Below the pieces are notes generated by a model. The model had not been told where the DNA came from. It was given only the letters and a program-made list of their open reading frames with translations, and made no database searches. The translations under genes and the position numbers were made by a program. A stretch of DNA of 20,146 bases from Deltaproteobacteria bacterium (GTDB lineage Bacteria; Desulfobacterota; Desulfobacteria; Desulfobacterales; JAFDCJ01): assembly GCA_019310665.1 (NCBI GenBank), contig JAFDDW010000002.1:1-20146 (forward strand). Direction: 5' to 3'. This document shows positions 1 to 7,700 of this stretch, piece by piece (within the stretch, counting starts at the first letter, position 1; each line of letters opens with the position of its first letter).

Positions 1-223
1 TTTCACCCTTAAATTTGATTGCCTGGGGTTGGGCCCCTACCGATGCATATTGAAAGATATGGCAATCAGGTCCGATGGACACGTAAGGATCAACAATCAC
101 GTGGGGGCCGATAACTGTTCCTGACCCGATGGTTACGTTTTCGGCAATAATGGTGTACGGTCCGATTTCAACCTCGGTATCAATTTCAGCTTGCGGATGA
201 ATAATAGCAGATGGATGTATCAT
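1..223 (-). CDS. lpxA: UDP-N-acetylglucosamine O-acyltransferase LpxA, N-terminal part
   Basis: First step of lipid A synthesis: transfer of a 3-hydroxyacyl chain from ACP to UDP-GlcNAc in the cytoplasm. Only the first 74 residues are present; the gene runs off the left edge. The protein starts MIHPSAIIHPQAEI and shows the hexapeptide (left-handed beta-helix) rhythm with repeated I-G-P and I-G-x-G turns, then the LpxA-typical PQAIKFKGE stretch at the window edge. The ATG overlaps the fabZ stop codon by 4 nt (ATGA), so translation is probably coupled. It is the last visible gene of the skp-lpxD-fabZ-lpxA run. LpxD shares the fold, but this N-terminus and the place after fabZ fit LpxA. Confidence 0.93.
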   Translation of the reverse strand, partial: MIHPSAIIHPQAEIDTEVEIGPYTIIAENVTIGSGTVIGPHVIVDPYVSIGPDCHIFQYASVGAQPQAIKFKGE

Positions 224-666
224 TTATTCTCTCCAAAGGTGGCCATCAGTTCAGCTTCAGCGACTATCTGGTTATCAACGGTGGCGGTTCCGGACATTTT
301 GGCAACCTTTGACCGCAGTTTTAAAATCTTGGCCGTAAATATAATTTGGTCTCCGGGCACCACCGGTTTGCGGAACCGTACTTTATCCATACCCATAAAG
401 TAGATGAGTTGGCCATATCTGTCGGTAGTGCGTGATTCACAGGCAAGCACTCCCCCGGCCTGGGCCATGGCCTCGATAATAAGTACCCCCGGCATGACCG
501 GTTGACCCGGAAAGTGCCCTTGGAAAAAAGGTTCGTTTATGGTGACATTTTTAAGGGCGGTCACCTTCTCACCGGGCACCAGATCGATAATGCGGTCGAT
601 CAGCAAAAAAGGATAGCGGTGCGGTAAAATTTCCATGATTTTCTGAATATCATACTCAGCTTTCAT
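220..666 (-). CDS. fabZ: 3-hydroxyacyl-[acyl-carrier-protein] dehydratase FabZ
   Basis: Dehydrates beta-hydroxyacyl-ACP to trans-2-enoyl-ACP in fatty acid elongation and competes with LpxA/LpxD for the hydroxyacyl-ACP pool, which explains its place between the two lpx genes. The 148-residue length is normal for a single hot-dog domain. Visible motifs are LPHRYPFLLIDR near the N-terminus, and HFPGQPVMPG with catalytic His51 followed by Glu65 in IIEAMAQAGG. It starts at an ATG 3 nt after the lpxD stop and ends overlapping the lpxA start by 4 nt. All family residues I can check are present. FabA is excluded by length and by the FabZ-type N-terminal motif. Confidence 0.96.
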   Translation of the reverse strand: MKAEYDIQKIMEILPHRYPFLLIDRIIDLVPGEKVTALKNVTINEPFFQGHFPGQPVMPGVLIIEAMAQAGGVLACESRTTDRYGQLIYFMGMDKVRFRKPVVPGDQIIFTAKILKLRSKVAKMSGTATVDNQIVAEAELMATFGENK

Positions 667-669
667 TTT

Positions 670-1701
670 TCATTCCATTTTCTCTTCCAAGTGTTTAAAT
701 CTTTTCTCCAACCCCGATAGTCTTTTGCTGAATTCCGGCAATTTCGGGATCAACCGTTGGACCCGAAGCCAAATTTTATGCGGCATTTGCGGAATACCTG
801 AAGATACAATCTGACCGTCGGGCACCGGCTTGCCAACCCCGGTCTGGGGGCCGACGGTGGCGCCGTCACCGATGGTCAGATGCCCGGCAACTCCGGCCTG
901 ACCGGCCAGGACCGCGTTCTTGCCGATCGTAACGCTGCCCGAAATTCCAACCTGAGCGACCAGGACCGTATTCTCTCCGACCCTGACGTTGTGGGCGATC
1001 TGAACCAGGTTGTCGGTTTTAACCCCGCGGCCGATGTGTGTTTTACCGAATGTTGCCCGGTCGATGGTATTATTGGCCCCGATTTCAACATCGTCATCAA
1101 TTTGAACAATTCCGGTATGCGGGATTTTGTGATAACAATTGCCGTCGGGCGCAAAACCAAAGCCGTCAGATCCAATGACCGTGCCGGCGTGAATAATAAC
1201 ACGGTTGCCGATAATACAGCGCTCCAGTATGGTTACATTGGGATAAATGACGACATCATCGCCCACAGCGACACTGTCTCCCAGAATAACTCCCGGATGA
1301 AGCCAAACACGATCACCGACGGTAACCCGACGGCCGATGACCGCCTTCGGTCCGACCGTGACACCCTGGCCGCAAATAAATTCCTCACCGATCTCGGCGC
1401 CGGGATGTATCCCGGTTTGAGGTTGGATCAGGGGATGAAAATATTGCAGGATTTTTGCAAAGGCCACCATGGGATTGTCCACCTCAATAAAATTGTTCGC
1501 TCCGGGCCCGGTGTTGCGCGGGACGATGACGGCCGCAGCCTGGCAGTTTCCTATCTTTTTTAAATACTTGGCGCTGCCGGCGACGGTAATTTCATTTTCT
1601 CCGGCCAGCTCAAAGGGGGCTGCGCCGCTGATCAATTTTTCAGCATCACCGATGATATTGCCCTGCACCAGTGTTGCGATTTTGGATATCGTTATCCTCA
1701 T
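670..1701 (-). CDS. lpxD: UDP-3-O-acylglucosamine N-acyltransferase LpxD
   Basis: Adds the N-linked 3-hydroxyacyl chain in the third step of lipid A synthesis. At 343 residues it has the usual family length. Residues 1-95 form the N-terminal uridine-binding domain, residues about 98-290 are hexapeptide repeats (HPGAEIG, GVTVGP, NAVLAGQAGVAG), and residues 305-343 form a charged C-terminal helix. GSDGFGF (177-183) and His237 in IAHNV match the conserved active-site region of the family. AAAGGGA lies 5 nt upstream of the ATG. It begins 33 nt after skp ends and is 3 nt from fabZ, so it belongs to one transcription unit with them. Confidence 0.95.
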   Translation of the reverse strand: MRITISKIATLVQGNIIGDAEKLISGAAPFELAGENEITVAGSAKYLKKIGNCQAAAVIVPRNTGPGANNFIEVDNPMVAFAKILQYFHPLIQPQTGIHPGAEIGEEFICGQGVTVGPKAVIGRRVTVGDRVWLHPGVILGDSVAVGDDVVIYPNVTILERCIIGNRVIIHAGTVIGSDGFGFAPDGNCYHKIPHTGIVQIDDDVEIGANNTIDRATFGKTHIGRGVKTDNLVQIAHNVRVGENTVLVAQVGISGSVTIGKNAVLAGQAGVAGHLTIGDGATVGPQTGVGKPVPDGQIVSSGIPQMPHKIWLRVQRLIPKLPEFSKRLSGLEKRFKHLEEKME

Positions 1702-1734
1702 TAAGTCCCTTTGTAAAAAGTTTATCTTTGCAAA

Positions 1735-2268
1735 CTATTTTTTTGTTTTGGCAAACTTTGTGTTGAGTTGCCGGATAAGTTTGTCCGATAAATCAACAGA
1801 GCGGGGCGTATAAATGACACCGCGCTTATCCATGATCAGAAGATATCCCTCTTTCTTGCCGATCTCCCTGGTAATGGTGGTGACATCAGTTTGCAGCTGC
1901 TGCATCAGTTTTACTTGAACTTTTTGCAGTTCAGAACGATATTTTTTTTGCAGGGTTTTAAAATCATTGACCTTGATGCGTTGTTCCCGTTCTTTATCTT
2001 CGCGCATTTCTTTGCTCATCACCATGGATTCACGCTCAAGGCGCCTTTGAATTTTTTCAATTTCCGCCCCTTTTTTCTGCAGATCAGCCGTCATCTTTTC
2101 GTTCTTTTTTTTAAGCTCAGCCTGTATCGCTTTGCCGGCAGCGGAAATTTCCAAAACCTTTTGGAAATCTATGACACCTATCTTGGCGACATCAGCCGCC
2201 AAAGAAAAATTGCTGAAAAAAATGATAATCAAACACCAAATGACACAAGCAATTTTGTACGCTCTCAT
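1735..2268 (-). CDS. skp: OmpH/Skp family periplasmic chaperone
   Basis: Periplasmic chaperone that holds unfolded outer-membrane proteins for the BAM complex; fittingly it follows bamA. The 177-residue product has a signal peptide (charged MRAYK, a hydrophobic core, cleavage probable after SLA), then KIGVIDFQKVLEIS typical of OmpH proteins, a long charged coiled-coil region rich in Lys/Glu/Gln (about residues 45-130), and a C-terminal segment with the conserved-type GVIYTP-like turn. I chose the ATG at 2268 over a GTG 18 nt upstream, because the purine-rich AAGGGGG lies just before the ATG and a basic N-terminus follows. The upstream gap to bamA holds a MITE-like element, so skp may not be simply co-transcribed with bamA. 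Confidence 0.88.
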   Translation of the reverse strand: MRAYKIACVIWCLIIIFFSNFSLAADVAKIGVIDFQKVLEISAAGKAIQAELKKKNEKMTADLQKKGAEIEKIQRRLERESMVMSKEMREDKEREQRIKVNDFKTLQKKYRSELQKVQVKLMQQLQTDVTTITREIGKKEGYLLIMDKRGVIYTPRSVDLSDKLIRQLNTKFAKTKK

Positions 2269-2357
2269 TATATTCCCCCTTGCCACATTGTAAAAAATTC
2301 GGAGTCAATTATTTATGATCGGTCCCCAAAGGGCCGGGTTGTTTCTAAAAATACCCC

Positions 2358-2387
2358 ATTATTGATAAAATCACATCTTATTTGCAA
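2358..2387 (-). promoter_or_regulatory. Possible promoter for skp-lpxD-fabZ-lpxA
   Basis: On the minus strand TTGCAA is followed after 18 nt by AATAAT, about 90 nt upstream of the skp ATG and downstream of the MITE-like element. Both boxes are imperfect, so this is a weak call. It would let skp and the lpx genes escape any block caused by the inserted element. Confidence 0.28.
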
Positions 2388-2438
2388 CTAAAAACATGTT
2401 GTACCAGGAGATCATAACCCTAATTGAGCCAAAAAACA

Positions 2439-2684
2439 CTAATTACTCCGCCCTGAAAAATAGCATATTCAGGGTGATAAATAGTTCTTGGAAAACTGAA
2501 GTTTGTTTTTTAACCCTAGGTCCGGCAGATTAATTACTTAATGCTGCGCATTTAATTTTTATGTTTTTCTCTTTTTAATTCATTATAGGTACTTGGGTCT
2601 AAAGAAACATAGCAGCAATTATATTAAGGACAAAAATGTTTTACCTGCTCCTGATATTGTTATTTTTCAGGGCGGAGTAATTAG
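2439..2684. mobile_element. MITE-like element with 24-bp terminal inverted repeats (copy 1)
   Basis: A 246-bp AT-rich, non-coding element. Positions 2439-2462 and 2661-2684 are perfect inverted repeats of 24 bp that begin CTAATTACTCCGCCCTG. Each end carries the palindromic TAATTA, so a TA, AATT or TAATTA target duplication cannot be told from the repeat itself. A second hairpin lies just inside the left end (CCCTGAA 2451-2457 with TTCAGGG). Positions 2440-2621 recur inverted at 15374-15555 with four mismatches and no gaps by eye. There is no transposase gene, so it would move in trans. It sits 33 bp after the bamA stop and about 170 bp before skp. Confidence 0.8.
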
Positions 2685-2717
2685 ACGTCACGGGTTGGCC
2701 AAAGTTCGCCGGCTTGT

Positions 2718-5354
2718 CTAAAAGGAGGAGGCCATGGAAAATTCCCAACTCCCGGAGCCATTGTCAGTGGGTTTGGGATCGAGGATATAACCATACTCCA
2801 GTCGAACCGGCCCCATGGGCGACAACCAGCGAATTCCGCCGCCGGCGCTTTCCCGCAGGTTATCGAGTTCAATATCTTCACTCTCAGAATATATATCGCC
2901 GGTGTCAAAGAAAACCACTCCATACACACCGGCTTGCGGGACAAGCGGAAATCGAACCTCGGCATTAAACTGGACAAACTTGTTTCCACCGATCTCAGAG
3001 CCGTCCGAATCCCGCGGGCTCAAGTCGTCACGGTCAAATCCCCGCAGGGCATCAATGCCGATCATATAAAATTTTTCATAATCCGGCAACGTTTTGCCCT
3101 CAAGCTGCTTGACGTAGCCCGATTTGCCGTGCAGAACCCCCACCGTTTTCAAGATCATCGGGAAATACCAGCCGGTCTCGCCAATGATCTTGTTAAAACC
3201 GACCGTTCCACCCAGACCGGCAAATTCATAGGATGCGTTATGAGAGGAACCTTTCGTCGGATGAAAACGATCATTTCTGGAATCATACCGCACCCGGGTC
3301 GTGATGCTGCTTTTGATATTTTCCCCCGCATCATTTTTGATGGAATTGGCGGCGTCTTCATCCACGTTTTTGATGTCTGCAATGTCATAGGTGTAAGTTA
3401 GGTTTATTCGCGTATAGTCGATGAGCGGATACCCCAAACGAAGATTGCCGCCGATACTGTCCTTATCATAGGTTGAAAAATCATAGCTCCAGTTGTACAC
3501 ATCGGCGCCCGCTGATAACGGAATATCAAATAACCACGGTTCTGTAAAACTCAAAGTAAATCTGGTAGTCTTTGCCCCCAATTGTCCCTTTAAGGCCAGC
3601 GTCTGGCCGCGTCCAAACAGGTTTCGTTCTGCAATGGAGGCAGTTAGAAATAAGTTTTCAAGATTCCCAAAACCGGCGCCAAAACTAAATGCGCCCGTAT
3701 TTTTTTCAGTCACGTTGATGCGAAGCCTCATTTTATCATCGGCACTGCCCTTGACGGTATCAACCTTAATATCCTCAAAATAATCCAGCCGATATAAATT
3801 TTGAATACTGCGCTTTAACCGGCGGCCGCCATATAGCCCCTGTTCATAGACTTGCAACTGCCGTCGGATGACTTTATCGCGGGTCTTGGTGTTGCCGCTG
3901 ATGGTAATTGCTTCAAAATAAACCTGCTTGCCCTTGGCAATGTCAAAAGTGATATTAACGATCCGTTTTTCGGGATCCTGTTCGATGCGCGGGGAGATAT
4001 CTACATTGGCATAACCCTCATCGGCATAAATATCTGTCAGCCTGATCACATCCAGGCGCAAAATATCCCGGTTATAATATTCCTCCTCCATTATTTTTAC
4101 CGTTTTCATCAACTGTTCCGGTGGAATGATCAAATCACCGGACATGGTCACTTCGCCAACTTTAAACTGAGGTCCTTCATCAATACGAATGGTAATGATG
4201 ATGCCATCCTCTTCAAACTTGAGTTCCGGCTCTCCGACTCTGGCCTGGACGTAACCCTTATTATGATAAAAAGAAGTCAATCTTGCCACGTCCTGGCCAA
4301 GGTTTTCTTCGTTGAGATCGCCGGCACTTGTAAACCAGGATAGTATGTTTTCTTCGGATGTACCCATCAAGCCTTTCAATTTTCCCGATGAAAAGGCGCT
4401 GTTTCCTACAAATATAATTTTTTTAATATGAAATTTTTTGCCCTCATCGATTTCATATTCAATATCCGCCTGGTTTTCTTTCTTGGGGTAGACGTTAAAT
4501 TTGATTTTAACATTGTAGAAGTTTTTTTCTTTGTACAGCTCTTCAATCCGTCTCATATCACTTTGAATTGTATTGATATTGAGAATGGATCCCTTGCGGA
4601 TGGTCAGGACCTCCTTAATTTCTTCATCGTCGTAAACCCAACTGTTCCCCTCAACGAGAATTGCGCGCACCGTTGGTTTCTCTTTGACTATAAGGATGAT
4701 AATTTTGCCATCGGCCACCGTTTGAGTTTCAATGCGAATATCATCATAATAGCCCATGCCATAAACGGCTTTTAATTCATCGGATATGTTTTTTAAATTA
4801 TAGACGTCACCTTTTTTAATTTTCAATATTCTGCGGATGGCATCTTCTTCAATACGCTGGTTACCTTTGATCTGAACCTCGACAATCGTTTCCCGCTTAA
4901 ATAGTTTTAAGGCCATCGCCTGCACCAATGTTTTTACAGTGGCGGGCAAATTTTCGACCCCTTCGCCTTCGGCTGAAAAGACATGCGGATCTTCAACTTT
5001 GTCAGATGAAAGCAATTTTGAGTCCAGGCTAAAATTCTGCCCCAGCCAGGTTAAGCTTCCCCAGACAACATACTGGGCGCCGGTTTCAACACCGATTTGG
5101 CGTATGGCGCTAACGCTGTCGGTCCGCAATTGCCGTGATGCAATGGTCTGATTGTCCAGAATGAGTACTCGGGCACCTTCCTGTTCTAATTGGGTTTTAA
5201 TGACCTGGGGAATTTGCTGCTTTAAATAGGACAGATCTTCCTGAGCGTATACTTCAAAAGGCAGTATTATAACCCGGACGGTTTGCTGCGCATTGGCAAC
5301 CCCAGCTATCAAAAAGATTGACCATAGAAGGAACGGGCATACGCGCTTAATCAT
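2718..5354 (-). CDS. bamA: Outer membrane protein assembly factor BamA, with extra N-terminal domain
   Basis: Omp85-family beta-barrel that inserts outer-membrane proteins. Residues 1-22 are a signal peptide (cleavage probable after ANA). Residues about 25-150 form an added alpha/beta domain (VRVIILPFEVY ... YVVWGSLTWLG). Five POTRA repeats follow at about 157-228, 229-306, 308-394, 397-475 and 478-552, each with a G-N/G-D turn. The C-terminal barrel (about 555-878) carries the LRGF loop-6 motif at 770-773 and ends in an aromatic-rich strand closing on Phe (EFSMASSF), the usual BAM targeting signal. At 878 residues it exceeds the roughly 800 of the E. coli protein by about the size of the extra domain. 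AAAGGA lies 5 nt before the ATG. It follows lolD and precedes skp. Confidence 0.96.
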   Translation of the reverse strand: MIKRVCPFLLWSIFLIAGVANAQQTVRVIILPFEVYAQEDLSYLKQQIPQVIKTQLEQEGARVLILDNQTIASRQLRTDSVSAIRQIGVETGAQYVVWGSLTWLGQNFSLDSKLLSSDKVEDPHVFSAEGEGVENLPATVKTLVQAMALKLFKRETIVEVQIKGNQRIEEDAIRRILKIKKGDVYNLKNISDELKAVYGMGYYDDIRIETQTVADGKIIILIVKEKPTVRAILVEGNSWVYDDEEIKEVLTIRKGSILNINTIQSDMRRIEELYKEKNFYNVKIKFNVYPKKENQADIEYEIDEGKKFHIKKIIFVGNSAFSSGKLKGLMGTSEENILSWFTSAGDLNEENLGQDVARLTSFYHNKGYVQARVGEPELKFEEDGIIITIRIDEGPQFKVGEVTMSGDLIIPPEQLMKTVKIMEEEYYNRDILRLDVIRLTDIYADEGYANVDISPRIEQDPEKRIVNITFDIAKGKQVYFEAITISGNTKTRDKVIRRQLQVYEQGLYGGRRLKRSIQNLYRLDYFEDIKVDTVKGSADDKMRLRINVTEKNTGAFSFGAGFGNLENLFLTASIAERNLFGRGQTLALKGQLGAKTTRFTLSFTEPWLFDIPLSAGADVYNWSYDFSTYDKDSIGGNLRLGYPLIDYTRINLTYTYDIADIKNVDEDAANSIKNDAGENIKSSITTRVRYDSRNDRFHPTKGSSHNASYEFAGLGGTVGFNKIIGETGWYFPMILKTVGVLHGKSGYVKQLEGKTLPDYEKFYMIGIDALRGFDRDDLSPRDSDGSEIGGNKFVQFNAEVRFPLVPQAGVYGVVFFDTGDIYSESEDIELDNLRESAGGGIRWLSPMGPVRLEYGYILDPKPTDNGSGSWEFSMASSF

Positions 5355-5399
5355 AAAATCCTTTAAGAATAGCTGCTCAGTTCGTGCGGCGGTAGAATG

Positions 5400-5416
5400 A
5401 ACCAGCCCGGCTGGTT
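5400..5416. repeat. 17-bp perfect palindrome in the bamA leader
   Basis: AACCAGCC-C-GGCTGGTT is a perfect inverted repeat with one central base, 46 nt upstream of the bamA start in the 159-bp lolD-bamA gap. In the minus-strand RNA it forms a GC-rich stem but no T-run follows, so it is not a clear terminator there; on the plus strand TTTTCTTT follows. It could be an operator or an RNA stem in the bamA 5' leader. The rest of the gap shows nothing else clear apart from the bamA ribosome binding site. Confidence 0.5.
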
Positions 5417-5513
5417 TTCTTTATGGGGGAGGTTTATCTTTTGCCGTCATATACATCGAGCAAAATTCTGGTGGTCACAGCAACAGCGATGAATGATTGC
5501 TACCTGTAGCAGG

Positions 5514-6230
5514 TTACGGCATGGGTGCCAGTTTTCCAGCAGCAATAGTTACCCGGCGGGACATTAAAGATGCAAGTTCCGTGTTATGGGTTACCACAAC
5601 CAATGTCATCAAGAATTCCCGATTCAGTTCCATCAGCAGACCGTGAATTTGCTCACTGTTGGATATGTCCAGGTTGCCGGTGGGTTCATCTGCGAGCAGC
5701 ACCAGCGGTTTTAAAACCAATGCTCTGGCAAGGGCCACCCGTTGCTGCTCTCCACCGGACAGTTTCCCCACCCGGTAATGCAATCTATCCTGCAGTCCGA
5801 CCCGGACTAAAATTTCCTCTGCTGCCTGAGTCGCCTTTTGTTTCTGCGTGCCCCGGATCAGGGCCGGCATCATGGCATTTTCGAGAGCACTGAATTCGGG
5901 TAAAAGATGATGGAATTGAAATACGAATCCCACCGACTCGTTGCGAAACCGTGCCAGTTTAAAATCGTCATACAAAAAAACATTTTCTCCTCTAAACAGC
6001 AATTCTCCGCTGTCCGGTCGGTCCAGGGTACCGATTATATGAAGCAAGGTAGATTTACCGATACCCGAGGCGCCCACAATAGCAACCGTTTCACCGGCCC
6101 CTAAATCAAAATCAAGCATTTTTAAGATATCAATACTGACGCTGCCATTGGTAAAGCTTTTGTTCATATCACGAACGGTGATAAAGCTTGGTATCTGCTC
6201 GGAACTTTTTTCTATATTCTCTTGTGGCAT
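5514..6230 (-). CDS. lolD: Lipoprotein-releasing ABC transporter ATPase LolD
   Basis: Cytoplasmic ATPase that powers extraction of outer-membrane lipoproteins from the inner membrane. The 238-residue protein has Walker A GASGIGKST (53-61), Q-loop Gln105 in VFQFHHLLPEFSALEN, the ABC signature LSGGEQQR (157-164), Walker B LVLLADE (176-182) followed by PTGNLD, and the switch His in VVTHN. The LPEFSALEN segment is typical of the LolD/MacB group. MacB-type ATPases look alike, but the neighbouring lolC/E permease and bamA settle the call. The ATG at 6230 lies 49 nt after lolC/E, with only a weak ribosome binding site (AGGTAAG). Confidence 0.93.
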   Translation of the reverse strand: MPQENIEKSSEQIPSFITVRDMNKSFTNGSVSIDILKMLDFDLGAGETVAIVGASGIGKSTLLHIIGTLDRPDSGELLFRGENVFLYDDFKLARFRNESVGFVFQFHHLLPEFSALENAMMPALIRGTQKQKATQAAEEILVRVGLQDRLHYRVGKLSGGEQQRVALARALVLKPLVLLADEPTGNLDISNSEQIHGLLMELNREFLMTLVVVTHNTELASLMSRRVTIAAGKLAPMP

Positions 6231-6244
6231 GGCTTACCTGATGG

Positions 6245-6273
6245 CCTAATTGAGCGTTTTTCGCTTAATTAGG
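6245..6273. repeat. Hairpin between lolC/E and lolD
   Basis: A 12-nt arm at 6245-6256 (CCTAATTGAGCG) and its partner at 6262-6273 enclose a 5-nt loop with one non-Watson-Crick position. It fills much of the 49-bp gap between the two lol genes. No T-run follows on the transcribed strand; it may act as an RNA-stabilising or polarity-tuning stem. Confidence 0.45.
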
Positions 6274-6279
6274 ATGATA

Positions 6280-7518
6280 CTATCCGTATCTGATGGCCTC
6301 AATAGGATTCAGTTTAGATGCTTGTCGAGCCGGATAAAGGGTTGCCAGGAAACATATCACCAAGGCCGCGGCAATAATCGAAACAACATTAATAAGTTCA
6401 AGCTTTACCGGCAGAGAAGTCGTAAAATAATAAATATCGCCAGCCAATTCATGGACATTGATATGCTTGAGCAAAAAGCAGACAATCAGCCCCAGGCCTA
6501 ATCCCAGTAATGTGCCAACCGTACCGATGACCATGCCGTTGAAAACAAATATTTTTCGGATGCTGGCCTCGGTGGCTCCCATGGCTTTTAAGATAGCGAT
6601 GTCTCGTGTTTTGCCCAGGACCATCATAATCAAACTGCTGGCAATGTTAAAGGCCGCCACCAGAATGATGAGGGTTAATATGATAAACATCACCTTTCTT
6701 TCCAGCTTCAGCGCTTTAAAAAGATTGCGGTTCATCTGCATCCAGTCGATGGCCCAGAAGGGAAACTTCAGTTTGGCAGTAATCTTTTGGGCAACATTTC
6801 CGGCGTCATATATGTCGGTTACTCGAATATCAAGTCCGGTGACAGAATTTCCCATACGCATTATTTTCTGGGCGTCAATGATATTGATGAAGGCAAAAGT
6901 CTGGTCATAATCATACATACCGGATTCGAAAAACCCGGTGACTCGAAACTGTTTCATTGCCGGCACATGCCCGATGGGTGACAAAGGGCCCCGGGGGGAT
7001 ATCAGATAGATCACATCGCCTTCAACAACCCCAAGATTTCTGGCCAATTCACGTCCCAAAACGATACCGGGAATCTCGGGAATATCTTTTGAAGGGGCTT
7101 CGACGGTTGCCGGGTCGGGCAAATTAACCTGTTGCAGGGTGGTCATAACCCTTCCGGCTGATTTGGGGTCAATTCCTCTTAGCACCGCCCCGGATGCCCC
7201 GTGCTTTGCCCGCAATATGATTTGAGAGAGAATAAACGGGGTGGCGGCCTCAACCCCTTCAATCTGTTCTACTTCCCTGAGCACTTGGCGGTATTGTGTA
7301 AAAGCACCGCCATGGCGTTTGAGGATCACTTGGGATTGCCCGCCTAATATGCGACTTTTTAAGTCGGCCTCAAATCCTGCCATCACCGCTATAACTACAA
7401 TCAGAGCCATTACCCCCACTGCCACCCCTGCAGTTGAAAGGATGGTAATCAGGGAGATAAAGGCCTGCTTTTGTTTGGCCCTCAGGTAGCGGCCCCCGAT
7501 GAATAATTCAAATCCCAT
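6280..7518 (-). CDS. lolC: Lipoprotein-releasing ABC transporter permease, LolC/LolE family
   Basis: Inner-membrane permease of the Lol exporter. The 412 residues have the MacB/FtsX-like layout: an N-terminal membrane segment (about 22-50, GRYLRAKQKQAFISLITILS then a hydrophobic stretch), a large periplasmic domain (about 50-270), and three C-terminal helices (about 275-305, 325-350 and 375-400), ending NPIEAIRYG as in LolC/E proteins. Only one permease gene is adjacent, so the transporter may use a homodimer, as in bacteria with a single LolC/E hybrid (LolF type); that is inference. It starts at an ATG 180 bp after lysS, behind an octamer repeat tract, and leads into lolD. Confidence 0.93.
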   Translation of the reverse strand: MGFELFIGGRYLRAKQKQAFISLITILSTAGVAVGVMALIVVIAVMAGFEADLKSRILGGQSQVILKRHGGAFTQYRQVLREVEQIEGVEAATPFILSQIILRAKHGASGAVLRGIDPKSAGRVMTTLQQVNLPDPATVEAPSKDIPEIPGIVLGRELARNLGVVEGDVIYLISPRGPLSPIGHVPAMKQFRVTGFFESGMYDYDQTFAFINIIDAQKIMRMGNSVTGLDIRVTDIYDAGNVAQKITAKLKFPFWAIDWMQMNRNLFKALKLERKVMFIILTLIILVAAFNIASSLIMMVLGKTRDIAILKAMGATEASIRKIFVFNGMVIGTVGTLLGLGLGLIVCFLLKHINVHELAGDIYYFTTSLPVKLELINVVSIIAAALVICFLATLYPARQASKLNPIEAIRYG

Positions 7519-7612
7519 AGATCTACAATTCAGGAATTGCGAATTAAGGAATTTAGGAATTGAAGGTATTGTGTCAATCTAATTCCTAAATCCATAAATC
7601 TCTTAACCCCCC

Positions 7613-7700
7613 AATTCCTTAATCCCTTAATTCCTCAATCCCTCAATCCCTTAATTCCTCAATCCCTTAATTCCTCAATCCCTCAATCCCTCAATCCCTC
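7613..7700. repeat. Tandem octamer repeat (11 units) reaching into the lysS stop codon
   Basis: Eleven head-to-tail 8-bp units, AAT(C/T)CCT(C/T) on the plus strand (GAGGGATT, GAGGAATT, AAGGGATT and AAGGAATT on the minus strand), run without a break over 88 bp. The last unit overlaps the lysS stop codon at 7699-7701. The neighbouring stretch 7546-7612 holds degenerate and inverted versions (AAGGAATTTAGGAATT at 7546-7561, AATTCCTAAATCC at 7581-7593). Together they fill the 180-bp lysS-lolC/E gap. The unit length is not a multiple of three. It is probably grown by slippage. Confidence 0.85.

Noticed and set aside
880..1563. A 227-codon open frame on the plus strand opposite lpxD
   Set aside because: It lies wholly antisense to a clear LpxD with intact hexapeptide motifs. 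The D/N-rich translation mirrors the repeats of lpxD. No separate gene is supported.
3852..4343. A 163-codon plus-strand frame opposite bamA
   Set aside because: It is antisense to the BamA POTRA domains, resembles nothing known, and has no start signals.
7613..7700. A CRISPR array
   Set aside because: The units are 8 bp head-to-tail with no spacers and no cas genes nearby.
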